This document shows, piece by piece, positions 27,602-36,524 of a stretch of 64,000 nt of DNA. Both the position numbers and the translations under genes were made by a program. Numbering within the stretch: position 1 is the first letter of the stretch; every line of letters starts with the position of its first letter. This DNA is from Lysobacteraceae bacterium PS02065 (GTDB lineage Bacteria > Pseudomonadota > Gammaproteobacteria > Xanthomonadales > Rhodanobacteraceae): the NCBI GenBank assembly GCA_029959555.1, contig JASCPI010000010.1, positions 51,232 through 115,231 of the forward strand, read 5' to 3'. The notes beneath the pieces are model-generated. The model was given only the letters and a program-made list of their open reading frames with translations, ran no database searches and was not told the DNA's origin.

Positions 27602-28543
27602 ATGGCGAAGATCCTCATCGTTGCCGAACACCTCGGCGGCACGCTCAACAGCAGCACCGCACGCTGCGTCAGCGCCGCGAAGGACATCCAGGGCGAGATC
27701 GACGTGCTCGTGCTCGCCGCCGACGCCGGCGCGGTCGCCACGGCCGCGGCCTCGATCGACGGCGTCACGCGCGTGCTGACCGCGACGCGCGCCGAGAACG
27801 CGCACGCGCTCGCTGCGGTACTCGCACCGCAGGTCGCCGCGGTTGCACGCGGCGGCTACACCCACGTGCTCGCACCGTCGACCACGTTCGGCAAGGACCT
27901 GCTGCCGCGCGTCGCCGCGCTGCTCGGCGTGGCCCAGGTGTCGGACATCATGGCCGTCGACTCGGCCTACACGTTCAAGCGCCCGATCTATGCGGGCAAC
28001 GCGATCGTCACGGTCGAGGCACCGTCGGACCAGATCCTCGTCGGCACCGTGCGCACGGCCTCGTACGCCGCAGCCGCGAACGGCTCGGCGCAGGCACCGG
28101 TCGAGGCGGTCTCGCCCGAAGCCACGCTGCCGTCGCACACGCGCTTCGTCGAGCTCGCCCAGGGCAAGAGCGATCGCCCGGACCTGCAAGGCGCCTCGAA
28201 GGTCGTCTCGGGTGGCCGCGCGCTCGGCTCGGCCGAGAAGTTCTCGATCATCTACAGCCTCGCCGACAAGCTCGGTGCGGCGGTCGGTGCCTCGCGCGCA
28301 GCGGTCGACGCGGGCTACGCGCCGAACGACCTGCAGGTCGGCCAGACCGGCAAGATCATCGCGCCGGAGCTCTACATCGCGATCGGCATCTCGGGCGCGA
28401 TCCAGCACCTGACCGGCATCAAGGACGCCGGCACGATCGTCGCGATCAACAAGGACGGCGATGCGCCGATCTTCGAGATCGCCGACATCGGCCTGGTCGG
28501 CGACCTGTTCACGGTCCTGCCCGAGCTCGAGAAGGCACTCTGA
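27602..28543 (+). CDS. etfA: Electron transfer flavoprotein alpha subunit
   Basis: FAD-binding subunit of ETF. 313 aa. The N-terminal domain (MAKILIVAEHLGG) is followed by the FAD-binding C-terminal domain with GASRAAVDAGYAPNDLQVGQTG and the signature region LYIAIGISGAIQHLTGIKDAG...IADIGLVGDLFTVLPEL. GAAGGG 8 nt before the ATG is the RBS. Ends in a strong GC hairpin at 28550-28576, the likely end of the etfBA transcript. Confidence 0.98.
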   Translation: MAKILIVAEHLGGTLNSSTARCVSAAKDIQGEIDVLVLAADAGAVATAAASIDGVTRVLTATRAENAHALAAVLAPQVAAVARGGYTHVLAPSTTFGKDLLPRVAALLGVAQVSDIMAVDSAYTFKRPIYAGNAIVTVEAPSDQILVGTVRTASYAAAANGSAQAPVEAVSPEATLPSHTRFVELAQGKSDRPDLQGASKVVSGGRALGSAEKFSIIYSLADKLGAAVGASRAAVDAGYAPNDLQVGQTGKIIAPELYIAIGISGAIQHLTGIKDAGTIVAINKDGDAPIFEIADIGLVGDLFTVLPELEKAL

Positions 28544-28549
28544 GCGTCC

Positions 28550-28576
28550 CGCCCGGTCCGCCACGCGGACCGGGCG
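28550..28576 (+). terminator. Candidate terminator after etfA
   Basis: Perfect 12-bp stem (28550-28561 with 28565-28576) and 3-nt loop starting 7 nt after the etfA stop. Very stable but followed by CTTCCC, not a U-run, so it may act as a transcript-end stabiliser or with Rho. Confidence 0.5.
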
Positions 28577-28620
28577 CTTCCCGCGATCACCGCGGGGAAA
28601 CCCCAGCTGTACCGCCTCGC

Positions 28621-28648
28621 GGCGGAGCGGACACTCGACCGCTCCGCC
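28621..28648 (+). promoter_or_regulatory. Hairpin 19 nt upstream of the lipase-fold gene
   Basis: Perfect 10-bp inverted repeat (28621-28630 and 28639-28648) with an 8-nt loop. It would fold in the 5' leader just before the start region (ATG 28668). It could be a second terminator for etfBA, a leader structure that limits translation, or an operator. No experimental inference is possible from sequence alone. Confidence 0.4.
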
Positions 28649-28667
28649 TTGCCGACGAGGCACGCCG

Positions 28668-30032
28668 ATGGCCCTCACGGTTTCCGATGCCCCGGGCGTA
28701 CGCGCCCTCGCCACGGCCGACACCGGCGCGGCCACCTCCGCTTCCCCGCAGCGCGCCTCGGCGACGGCCTCGTTCTCCGACGGCATCGCCGGTACGCAGG
28801 CGCAGCCGTTCGACCGCACCGCGATGGAGATGGCCTACCTCGTCTACCACGAGGACGTCGGCCCGGGCGACGTCGGGTTCGACGCCGCCGTCGACGACCT
28901 CGAGGCGCGCACGGGCTGGCGCATGCTCGATGCGAACGAATTGTCCGCGCTCGGCTACTCGTCGCAGGCGATCGACCGCCTCTACCAGCCCGGCGAGCAG
29001 TTCCGTGCCGCGGTCTTCGCCGACGGCGACGGCCACTACATGCTCGCGTTCCGCGGCACCGGCGCAGGCGCCGAAACCGAGAACGAGGCGCAGGACTGGC
29101 TGACCAACCTCGCCCAGGGCGCCGGCCTGCCGACCACCGAGTACGACCGCATCGTGCCCGCCGTGATCGAGGACTTCACCGGCACGCTCGGTCGCCGCGA
29201 CGACGACGGCGGCTGGGCCAACCTCGGCCTGACCGGGCATTCGCAAGGTGGTGGCCTCGCCTCGTTCGGCGCGGCGCTGAGCGGCGTGCCCGCGATCACG
29301 TTCGATGCCTCGGGCGTGCACGACGCGACGCTCGCGCGCCATGGCCTCGATGCCGACGCCGTGCGCGACAGCGCCGCCGACGGGCTCGTGCGCGCCTACA
29401 CGATCGACGGCGAGGCGCTCGACACGCTGCAGACGACGGGCCCGCTGCCGTCGTTGACCGGTGCGCTGTTCGGCCCGCTCGCGCAGCTCGGCGAACTCGC
29501 GCGCAACCGCCTGATCGGCGCGGCGCTGCCCGACGCGCTCGGCCACGAGGTCGCGCTGCAATACCGCGGCGGCGACCTCGCCGACGACGCAATCGCGTAT
29601 GCGACCGGCATGCCGGACTGGGCCGCGGACGCGATCACGATCGGCGTGCGCACGCTGTTCGGCCCGCTCGGCAACGACGTCATGAACGTCGCCGACTCGG
29701 CCTACAAGCACCACCAGCAGACCATGCTCGACGCGATGGACCAGAACACGCCGTGGGCGCCGCGACCGACGCTCGTCGACGTGGTCGGTGCCGGCGTCGA
29801 CCGCGTCGGCGGTGCGATCGACGCCGTGCAGCACGCGGCCACGCAGGGTGCGCAGACGCAGGGCCCGGTCGTGCGCGCGATCGTCGCGATCGACAACGCC
29901 GCGATCGACGTCGCCCAGGTCGTCGGCGGCGCCTTCGTCGAGGCCGGCGCGACGGTGGCCGAGAACGTGCAGCGCGCCGCGCGCAGCGTCGTCGACACCT
30001 ACCTGCCGATGCTGCGCCCGCTGATGCTGTGA
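28668..30032 (+). CDS. Lipase-fold alpha/beta hydrolase, possible secreted toxin/effector
   Basis: 454 aa, no signal peptide. The N-terminal 45 residues are low-complexity Ala/Thr/Ser. An alpha/beta-hydrolase core follows (about 50-300) with the oxyanion motif FRGT (129-132), nucleophile elbow G190-H-S192-Q-G, a plausible Asp in the strand ITFDASG near 217 and His in LGHEVALQYRGGD near 298. The C-terminal 150 residues are Ala/Gly/Val-rich amphipathic helices (GAGVDRVGGAIDAVQ, VVGGAFVEAGATVAENV) without similarity I recognise. This layout (class 3 lipase/DUF2974-like core plus membrane-active tail, no signal) resembles phospholipase effectors of type IV or VI secretion. No VgrG, PAAR or immunity gene is adjacent, so that role is inference. 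An intracellular triacylglycerol or PHA-type lipase is the alternative. Confidence 0.75.
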   Translation: MALTVSDAPGVRALATADTGAATSASPQRASATASFSDGIAGTQAQPFDRTAMEMAYLVYHEDVGPGDVGFDAAVDDLEARTGWRMLDANELSALGYSSQAIDRLYQPGEQFRAAVFADGDGHYMLAFRGTGAGAETENEAQDWLTNLAQGAGLPTTEYDRIVPAVIEDFTGTLGRRDDDGGWANLGLTGHSQGGGLASFGAALSGVPAITFDASGVHDATLARHGLDADAVRDSAADGLVRAYTIDGEALDTLQTTGPLPSLTGALFGPLAQLGELARNRLIGAALPDALGHEVALQYRGGDLADDAIAYATGMPDWAADAITIGVRTLFGPLGNDVMNVADSAYKHHQQTMLDAMDQNTPWAPRPTLVDVVGAGVDRVGGAIDAVQHAATQGAQTQGPVVRAIVAIDNAAIDVAQVVGGAFVEAGATVAENVQRAARSVVDTYLPMLRPLML

Positions 30033-30063
30033 CGTCGCGCGGCGCGACAGTCGTGCGACGACA

Positions 30064-32247
30064 CTAGCCCGGGCATGCCGGCAACGCGGATTCGAGTGTC
30101 GCGCGAAGCCGTGCATCGGGCGGGAAGCGTGTCGAACGCGCGAGTGCGTCGGCCTGGCTTGCAGATGCTTCCGCGCATCGCCCCGACCGCGCGAGCACCT
30201 GCGCGAGCTTGAGCGTGCGCTGGCCGCGATCCGGGCCCTGCGCGTGCGCGTCGCCGGCGTTGAGCTCGACCATCGCGCGGTAAGCAGCCAGTGCGCCTTC
30301 CACATCGCCTTCGTCGGCAAGCACGTCGCCAAGCTGCTCGAACACGTCGACGCCGAGCGTGTCGTTGCCGAGCGCGCGCAGCCGCTCGCAGATCGCCTGG
30401 GCCTGGCGCAGCAACGGCACGGCGTCCTGTGCACGGCCGTCCGCGTGCAGCACGCGCGCCTTCTGCAGCAGCGCGAGCGCGTGGTTGGGCGAGGTCTCGC
30501 CGTAGAGCTGCAGCGACGCGCGCTGCGCCTCGTCGGCGAGCCGCGCGGCCTTGTCGTGGTCGCCGGCGCGCGCGAGCGCGGTGGCGAGATTGCCGGTCGC
30601 AAGGATCGTGTACGGATGCAGGTCGCCGATGTGCTCGCGCGCGATCGCATGGGCTTCGGTGAACATCGCGAGCGCCTCACCGTCCTGGCCTTCGGCGGCG
30701 AGGATCGAACCGAGCCCGAGAAGATCCGCGATGCGCCAGCCGCCGCCTTCGGGCAGCGTGCGCTCGCCCTGCGCGAGCGCGTCACGCAAGCGACGGATCG
30801 CGGCGTCGACATGGCCCGACGCGTACTCGGACATCGCGAGATTCTGCTGCGTGATGTTCCATAGCGACGCGTGTGCGGGTCGCGACGGATCGAGCATCGC
30901 GACAGCCTCGCCGAGCAGCTCGCGCGCCTGCTCCTGCTCGCCGTCCAGCGTGATCGCGAGGATGCGCAGCAGGTTCGCGCGCACCTCGGGGGCGACGTCG
31001 AGCCCGCGCGAGAGTTCGATCGCACGCCGCAGCGGCGCGCGCGCGCCCTCGTAGTCGCGCATCGACACGAACGCGGTGCCGATCGTGCCGAGCAGCTCCA
31101 TCATGATGCGCGGCTCGGTCGCGAGCTCGCGCTCGATCTGCGGCGGGGCGAGCGCGAGCACCTCGTTGGCGGCCGGCACGCGACCGTGGTGCAGGGCCGG
31201 ATCGGCCGACTTGAACAGGCCGACCATGAAGCTGCTCACGCGCCGCGCGGTCTCGGCCTCGCGCTCGGCGCGCTGGCGCTCCTGGTCGAGGTTCCACACG
31301 AACGCGACGGCCATCGCGACGAGCAGCAGCGACGTCGCGACGGAAGCCAGCGTCGCGACGCGGTGGCGCCGCACGACGCGCGCGACGCGATACGCCCACG
31401 CGCCGTTCGACGCGGCGACCGGCCGGTTCGCGAGCAGCGCACGCAGGTCGGCCGCGAGCGCATCGACACCGGTGTAGCGCCGCGCCGGATCGTCGTCGGT
31501 GGCGCGCGCGAGGATCGCCGCGACGTCGCCGCGATCGCGGCGCGCCACGCCGTCGCCGAGTAGCGCGACAAGCAGGCGGCCGAGCTGGTAGACATCCTGG
31601 GCGACGCCGGCGGGATCGCCGCGATGCTGCTCGGGGCTCGCGTAGCCGGGCGTAGCCGCGCGGCGCGCGGGATCGTCGCTGGCGTCGTCGAGCGCCGCGG
31701 CGATGCCGAAGTCGAGCAGGCGCGGCACGCCGTCGGCGTCGACGAGAATATTGGACGGTTTGATGTCGCGATGCACGACGAGTCGCGCGTGCGCGTAGCC
31801 GACCGCCGAGCAGACCTCGAGCACGAGCGCAATGCGTGCATGCGCATCGAGCCCGCGCGACTCGCACCAGCGGTCGATGCGCTGGCCTTCGACGTGGTCC
31901 ATCGCGAACCACAGCGTGCCGTCGTCGTTGCGGCCGCCGTCGAGCAGGCGCGCGATGTTCGGATGGCGCAGGCGCGCGAGCAGGCGCCGCTCGCGCTCGA
32001 GCAGCACCCCGGCCACGCCCGGATCGGCCTCGGGTGCGATGAGCTTGAGCGCGACCTGTTGCTCGAACGCGCCGTCGGCGCGCTCGGCGAGGTAGACCAC
32101 GCCGAGGCCGCCCTGCCCGATCAGCCGCACCACGCGGAACGGCCCGACCAGCGTGCCGGCCGCGAGCGCGGGCATGTGCTCGGCGAGCATCGTCGAGACG
32201 AGCCGGCTGCGCAGCGCGCCGCCCGGTTCGAATGTCAGCGTGGTCAC
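30064..32247 (-). CDS. Serine/threonine protein kinase with TPR receptor domain
   Basis: Hanks-type kinase, 727 aa from a GTG at 32247 that overlaps the sigma-factor stop (GTGA). Kinase domain about 35-295: P-loop GQGGLGV (44-50), Lys K68 (VALKLI), catalytic loop HRDIKPSN (159-166, D161), DFG (179-181) and APE-like SPEQ. A single TM at about 300-320 (VATLASVATSLLLVAMAVAFVW) leads to a periplasmic region of about 400 residues built of TPR-like helices (ELLGTIGTAFVSMRDYEGARAPL, LGLGSILAAEGQDGEAL). Pairing with a TIGR02999-like ECF gene directly upstream is a known arrangement in which the kinase controls the sigma factor. The phosphorylation target is inferred, not seen. Confidence 0.92.
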   Translation of the reverse strand: MTTLTFEPGGALRSRLVSTMLAEHMPALAAGTLVGPFRVVRLIGQGGLGVVYLAERADGAFEQQVALKLIAPEADPGVAGVLLERERRLLARLRHPNIARLLDGGRNDDGTLWFAMDHVEGQRIDRWCESRGLDAHARIALVLEVCSAVGYAHARLVVHRDIKPSNILVDADGVPRLLDFGIAAALDDASDDPARRAATPGYASPEQHRGDPAGVAQDVYQLGRLLVALLGDGVARRDRGDVAAILARATDDDPARRYTGVDALAADLRALLANRPVAASNGAWAYRVARVVRRHRVATLASVATSLLLVAMAVAFVWNLDQERQRAEREAETARRVSSFMVGLFKSADPALHHGRVPAANEVLALAPPQIERELATEPRIMMELLGTIGTAFVSMRDYEGARAPLRRAIELSRGLDVAPEVRANLLRILAITLDGEQEQARELLGEAVAMLDPSRPAHASLWNITQQNLAMSEYASGHVDAAIRRLRDALAQGERTLPEGGGWRIADLLGLGSILAAEGQDGEALAMFTEAHAIAREHIGDLHPYTILATGNLATALARAGDHDKAARLADEAQRASLQLYGETSPNHALALLQKARVLHADGRAQDAVPLLRQAQAICERLRALGNDTLGVDVFEQLGDVLADEGDVEGALAAYRAMVELNAGDAHAQGPDRGQRTLKLAQVLARSGRCAEASASQADALARSTRFPPDARLRATLESALPACPG

Positions 32248-32810
32248 GGCGCTTCCAGCGTGTGCGCGAGGCGATCGCGCGCCTGCGCCCATAGCCATTG
32301 CACGGTGCGCAGCGGGATGTCGACGGCCTCGGCGGTCTCGGGCTCGGTCATGCCGGCGAAGAACCGGCACTCGACGACGCGCACCATCGCCTCGTTCTCG
32401 CCGGCGAGGCGTTCGAGTGCCTGGTCGAGCGCGAGGAAGCGGTTGGCCTCCTCGCCGAGTTCGCGGTCGACCACCTCGAGGTCCATGCGCGTGTGTGCGC
32501 CTCCGCGCTTGGAGGTCGCGCGTTCGCGCGCATAGGCACAGATGACCTGGCGCATGATCTTCGCGGTCAGAGCGAAGAAATGCCGGCGATCCTGCGGCAC
32601 TGCGTCGCCGGCATCGGCCATGCGCAGGTACCACTCGTTGACGAGGCCGGTCGTGTTGAGCGTCGGCATCGTCGCGCCCTGCGCGAGCTGGCGCCGCGCG
32701 AGGCGCTTGATGTCCCCGTAGGTTCGCCGCAGCAGCCGGCTCCACGCGTCGCGCTCGCCGTCGCGCGCCTGGTCGAGCAAGCGGGTGATCTCTTCGGGGG
32801 TTTCCAACAC
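32244..32810 (-). CDS. ECF RNA polymerase sigma factor, kinase-associated (Sig-70_X6/TIGR02999-like)
   Basis: 188 aa from a GTG at 32810 with AGGCGG upstream. Region 2 is visible as YGDIKRLARRQLAQ...TTGLVNEWYLRMA and HFFALTAKIMRQVICAYARERATSKRGG. Region 4 is LERLAGENEAMVRVVECRFFAGMTEPETAEAVDIPLRTVQWLWAQARDRL. TTGLVNE, the HFF..A...MR..L and the AR.R...KRGG patterns are hallmarks of the subfamily found beside Ser/Thr kinases instead of membrane anti-sigma factors. Overlaps the kinase gene by 4 nt, so the two are co-translated. No membrane anti-sigma gene is present. Confidence 0.92.
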   Translation of the reverse strand: MLETPEEITRLLDQARDGERDAWSRLLRRTYGDIKRLARRQLAQGATMPTLNTTGLVNEWYLRMADAGDAVPQDRRHFFALTAKIMRQVICAYARERATSKRGGAHTRMDLEVVDRELGEEANRFLALDQALERLAGENEAMVRVVECRFFAGMTEPETAEAVDIPLRTVQWLWAQARDRLAHTLEAP

Positions 32811-32965
32811 CTGTCCGCCTGGCGGCACCGGCGGGCATAGTGATATGAGCTTCCCCCGCGCGTCCACCACGTCGCCGTCGACATGCGCGACACACGCCTC
32901 GACCACGCGCGGCGCGACGCGCGCGGTGCCGTCCCTGGCACGCGCGCGCGTGGCGTGCGCCATCC

Positions 32966-35900
32966 TCACCGCGACGCCGAGCAGGTACCCGGCAATGCCG
33001 CGCCGATACGCAGGTTGTCGAGGAAGAAACCCGCTTCCTGGTAGGCGGGATCGGTACTCAGGCGCCAGCGCAGGCGCACGTCCTGGCCCGCGTAGGCGGC
33101 GAGATCGTGAGCAACCTCGACGAACTGGCCGGCCGCGAAACCCGTCGACGTGCCGTTGAAGGCGCCCTGCGATGCCGCGTAGCCGCAGGCGTTGACGGGC
33201 GGATCCTGGGTCTGCGCGAAGCTCGAGGGGTAGCCGCCTTCGGGCGCGATCGACGTCCACGTCGCGCCGTCGTCGGTCGAGATCTCCACGACCACGCCGT
33301 CCCACTCCGTCTCGAGCTGGTAGCGCGCCGCGTAGCGCAGCAGCGGCGCACCGGGCGCGAGGCGCAGCGTCGGCGTCGTGATCGCGGCGCAGGTATCCGA
33401 CGGATACGCCGAACCCGCCGCGCTGCGGTAGGCGAAGCTGCCGTTCGAGGCGGCCGCGTTGGTGATCGACCAGGGCCACTGCGACGCGAGCGTGGCGCGC
33501 GTGTCGACGTCGTCGACCCAGGTGCCGAAGCCGGTGTCGTCATCACCCGCCGGCGTCGCGCCGACTACGTAGGAACGCGAGGTGTTGCCGGCACCGTCGA
33601 ACGCTTCCACCTGGTAGTACACCGGCACGCCGTGGTCGACCTCGGTGTCGGTGAACGTCGCGTCGTCGCTCGTGCCGACGACCGTCGCCGACGTGAACAA
33701 CGGCGAGGTGTCGCGCAGCACGCGGTAGCCGACCGTCTCGCCCGGGCAGGTCGCGAGCGCGGGCTGCCAGGCGAGGTCGACCGCACACACTGCATGGCGC
33801 GCATCGGCGACGACGAGCGAGCCGCGCACGAAGTCGAGCGACATCGAGCACGCATCGGCCGAGACCACGTCGACACAGGGTTCGGACAGCGGACCTTCGA
33901 CGCCATCGCGCACCGCGCGCATGCGGTAGGCGTAGGTGCTGCCGCCCTGGCTGCGCGCGTCGACGACCTCTGCACTCGCAGCGTGGCCAACGAAACGGAA
34001 GCGCGCACGGTCGGCTGTCGCGCAGGTCCCGTCTGCACGGTAGAGCTGGTAGCTGCTCGCACCGGCCACGTCCGCGGCGGCGACGCGCACGCCGGCGTCG
34101 CCGTTGCCGGCGAGTGCGAGTGCGGCGGGTGCGGCGGCGCCGATCGCTTCGTCGGCCGCGAAGCCGTCGGTGAACAGGCGGTCGCCGAGCACGCCCATGC
34201 GCGCGCCGACGACGAGGGCGTAGCCCTGGCGATGGCTGGTCGGTCGACCGTTGCCGGGCACCGCATGGGCATCGACGCGCACGCGCCAGCGTCCCGCCGC
34301 GGGCGTGACCACGCGCACGTGCTCGACCGTGTTGATGCGGTCGGCGGTGGTGCCCGGACGCGACTGGCCGCCGAAGAAATCGTTGCCGCGGAAGGTCTGG
34401 CCCGACGGCGACACGACGACCAGGTCGAGGTCGTTGACGAGTGTCGGGCTCGCCCCGAGCGCGGCCTCGGCATCGAACCACGCGAGCGTCGCACGCAGTT
34501 CCTCGCCCGCAGCGATGTCGAGTTCGAACGTGTCGCTGTCGCTCGTCTCGAGGCCGGCGCCGTTCTCGCGCACCCAGTGCCGCATGCCGCGCGTGCCGCC
34601 CTCGAAGTAGGCGCTGTTGTCGAGCCACAGACGGCCCCAACCGACGTTGTGGCTGGGCCAGTTGGTCGAGATCGGTGCGGTGCCGTTGAGCAGCGCGGCC
34701 TTGAGCAGCACGCCGGGCGGCTCGAAGCGCTCGCCGGGCACGGCGCGGCCGCGCGGATACCAGCCGTCGCTGAAGTACTGGCGCAGCAGCGCCGCGCCGC
34801 CCGAGACGGTCGGTGTCGCCATCGAGGTGCCGCTGAGCGCCTGCAGCAGCGGCGGCTGCACCGTGGCGCCGTTGTCGTCGTTGCCGAGTGCCGAGCGGAT
34901 CATCTCGCCGGGCGCCATGATGTCGGGCTTGCGGCGGCCGTCCTCGGTCGGTCCGCGGCTCGAGAACGACGACGTCGTGGAGAGGTTGCCGTGGCGTGTC
35001 GAGCCGACGGTGAGCACGTTTTTCGCGTTGCCGGGCGAACCCGTCGTGGTCGGTCCCGAACCGGAGTTGCCGGCGGCGACGACCGTGAGCATGTCTTCGC
35101 CGAGCCACGCGGAGGCGTCGGCACGCTGGTCGTGGCCGATGTAGTAGCCCGTGCTGTTGGAGCCCCAACTGTTGCTGTGGATGCCGGCACCGCCCGCGTA
35201 CGCCTGCGCGAGCGTCGCGCCGTAGTCGGTGATGCTGAGGCAGCCCGTGGTGTCGTCGCCGAAATCCTGGAACAGGATCTGCGCACCGGGCGCCATGCCG
35301 TCGCCGTCGTCGTGGCGCACGACGCCGGGCGACGCGAACGGCGGCGCGTCACCGGCGACGGTGCCACTGACATGCGTGCCGTGATAGCGAATGAACCCGC
35401 CGCAGAACGCGTTGTTGTCGTACGCGGTCGCGCCAGGCTGGACCCAGTAGGCATAGACCTTGCGGTCCGGATACGTGGCGCCGATGGCGGGCGGGACCGG
35501 CGCGGGGGCGTCGGCGTCGGTGACCGCGACATTCGCACCGCTGCCGACATCGAGCCCGGTGAACCAGGCCTCGTTGCGGTCGAGGCCCGAGTCGGCGATC
35601 GCGACGATCTGGCCGTGCCCGGTCAGGCCGCGGCGCCACCACGTCGCGCGCGCGGGATCGAGTGCGCCGCAGTTGCCGTCCGTGTCGGGCGACGCGCACG
35701 AGGCCTGGTTGGACTGGATCGGCCCTGCAGAGTCGAGGTTGCCGAGGGTCGGGGCGAGATAGGGCTCGATCCAGGCGATGCCGTCGACGCCCGAGGCCGC
35801 GACGAGCAGCGCGCGCAGGTCTGCTGCGTGCACCGCGACGCGGAACGATGGCAGGTCGAGTGCGGTGGCACGCGCGAGCACGCCGGCGCGTACGCCCGTC

Positions 35901-36454
35901 GCGCGCAGCGCGTCGACGAGCCTCTCGAGCGGTTCGCCGCGGAAACCGTGGATCTCCAGTTCGACGTCGGCCGACGGCGCGTGGCGCGCGGCGACGCTGC
36001 CGTCGAGCAGGCCGCGCGCGAGCTTGAAGCCCGCATCGTAGGCACCGCTCCAGCGCACCGCGGCGTCGGCACCGACGCGCGCGAGCGCGCCGGCATCGGC
36101 ACGCACCTGGAAAGCATGGTTGGGCAGGTGGCCGACGATCGCCGCTCCAGCCTTCGCGATCGCGGCGCGGGCCTCGGCTTCGCGTCCCGGAGCGAACTGC
36201 ACGATGCCGTAGCGTGCATCGGCGCGTACGGCGACCGGGGCACCGGTGAAGCGCAGGCGTTCGTGCAACGGATCGAACGCACCGGATTGCAGCAGCAACA
36301 GGCCCGGCTGCTCACGCAGCGCGGCGACCGCATCGGGCGCGACGGCATGGAAGGCGACATCGGAAGGCAACGGCGCCGCATGCACGCCGGCCGTGGCCAG
36401 GAGCACGGCCGTGGCGAGCGGACGCAGGACGAGGAAACGGGATTTCACGGGCAT
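32966..36454 (-). CDS. Secreted subtilisin-like (S8) serine protease, multidomain
   Basis: 1162 aa exported protease. Signal peptide 1 to about 27 (cleavage after VHAA). A pro-region of about 230 residues follows, then the S8 catalytic domain with D288 (VAIADSG), H358 (RYHGTHVSGT), oxyanion N463 (AAGNSG) and S544 (SGTSMATP). A P/proprotein-like beta domain (about 630-760), a fibronectin-type module (about 790-880) and a C-terminal MAM/choice-of-anchor-like domain (about 1000-1155, DDGATWTSIAPEGGYPSSF, GQDVRLRWRLSTD) complete it. ATG 36454 has GGGAG only 3 nt upstream; a GTG at 36448 gives 9-nt spacing and is a realistic alternative. Many Cys suggest disulfides. Preceded by a secreted protein gene on the same strand. 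Confidence 0.92.
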   Translation of the reverse strand: MPVKSRFLVLRPLATAVLLATAGVHAAPLPSDVAFHAVAPDAVAALREQPGLLLLQSGAFDPLHERLRFTGAPVAVRADARYGIVQFAPGREAEARAAIAKAGAAIVGHLPNHAFQVRADAGALARVGADAAVRWSGAYDAGFKLARGLLDGSVAARHAPSADVELEIHGFRGEPLERLVDALRATGVRAGVLARATALDLPSFRVAVHAADLRALLVAASGVDGIAWIEPYLAPTLGNLDSAGPIQSNQASCASPDTDGNCGALDPARATWWRRGLTGHGQIVAIADSGLDRNEAWFTGLDVGSGANVAVTDADAPAPVPPAIGATYPDRKVYAYWVQPGATAYDNNAFCGGFIRYHGTHVSGTVAGDAPPFASPGVVRHDDGDGMAPGAQILFQDFGDDTTGCLSITDYGATLAQAYAGGAGIHSNSWGSNSTGYYIGHDQRADASAWLGEDMLTVVAAGNSGSGPTTTGSPGNAKNVLTVGSTRHGNLSTTSSFSSRGPTEDGRRKPDIMAPGEMIRSALGNDDNGATVQPPLLQALSGTSMATPTVSGGAALLRQYFSDGWYPRGRAVPGERFEPPGVLLKAALLNGTAPISTNWPSHNVGWGRLWLDNSAYFEGGTRGMRHWVRENGAGLETSDSDTFELDIAAGEELRATLAWFDAEAALGASPTLVNDLDLVVVSPSGQTFRGNDFFGGQSRPGTTADRINTVEHVRVVTPAAGRWRVRVDAHAVPGNGRPTSHRQGYALVVGARMGVLGDRLFTDGFAADEAIGAAAPAALALAGNGDAGVRVAAADVAGASSYQLYRADGTCATADRARFRFVGHAASAEVVDARSQGGSTYAYRMRAVRDGVEGPLSEPCVDVVSADACSMSLDFVRGSLVVADARHAVCAVDLAWQPALATCPGETVGYRVLRDTSPLFTSATVVGTSDDATFTDTEVDHGVPVYYQVEAFDGAGNTSRSYVVGATPAGDDDTGFGTWVDDVDTRATLASQWPWSITNAAASNGSFAYRSAAGSAYPSDTCAAITTPTLRLAPGAPLLRYAARYQLETEWDGVVVEISTDDGATWTSIAPEGGYPSSFAQTQDPPVNACGYAASQGAFNGTSTGFAAGQFVEVAHDLAAYAGQDVRLRWRLSTDPAYQEAGFFLDNLRIGAALPGTCSASR

Positions 36455-36494
36455 CGACTCCCGACCGGGCGTGCCGGCCATGCGCTAGGGGAAG

Positions 36495-36518
36495 CGCGCG
36501 CCGCCAGCGCGGCGCGCG
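36495..36518 (-). terminator. Hairpin between secreted-protein gene and S8 protease gene
   Basis: Perfect 10-bp GC stem (36495-36504 with 36509-36518) with a 4-nt loop, 6 bp after the stop of the upstream gene and 41 bp before the protease start. No U-tract. Could be an attenuator or the terminator of the 36525-37973 gene. Confidence 0.45.
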
Positions 36519-36524
36519 GCGTGA

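Noticed and set aside
28668..30032. A complete type VI secretion effector module at the lipase gene
   Set aside because: No VgrG, PAAR, adaptor or immunity gene is next to it, so only a candidate orphan effector is reported.
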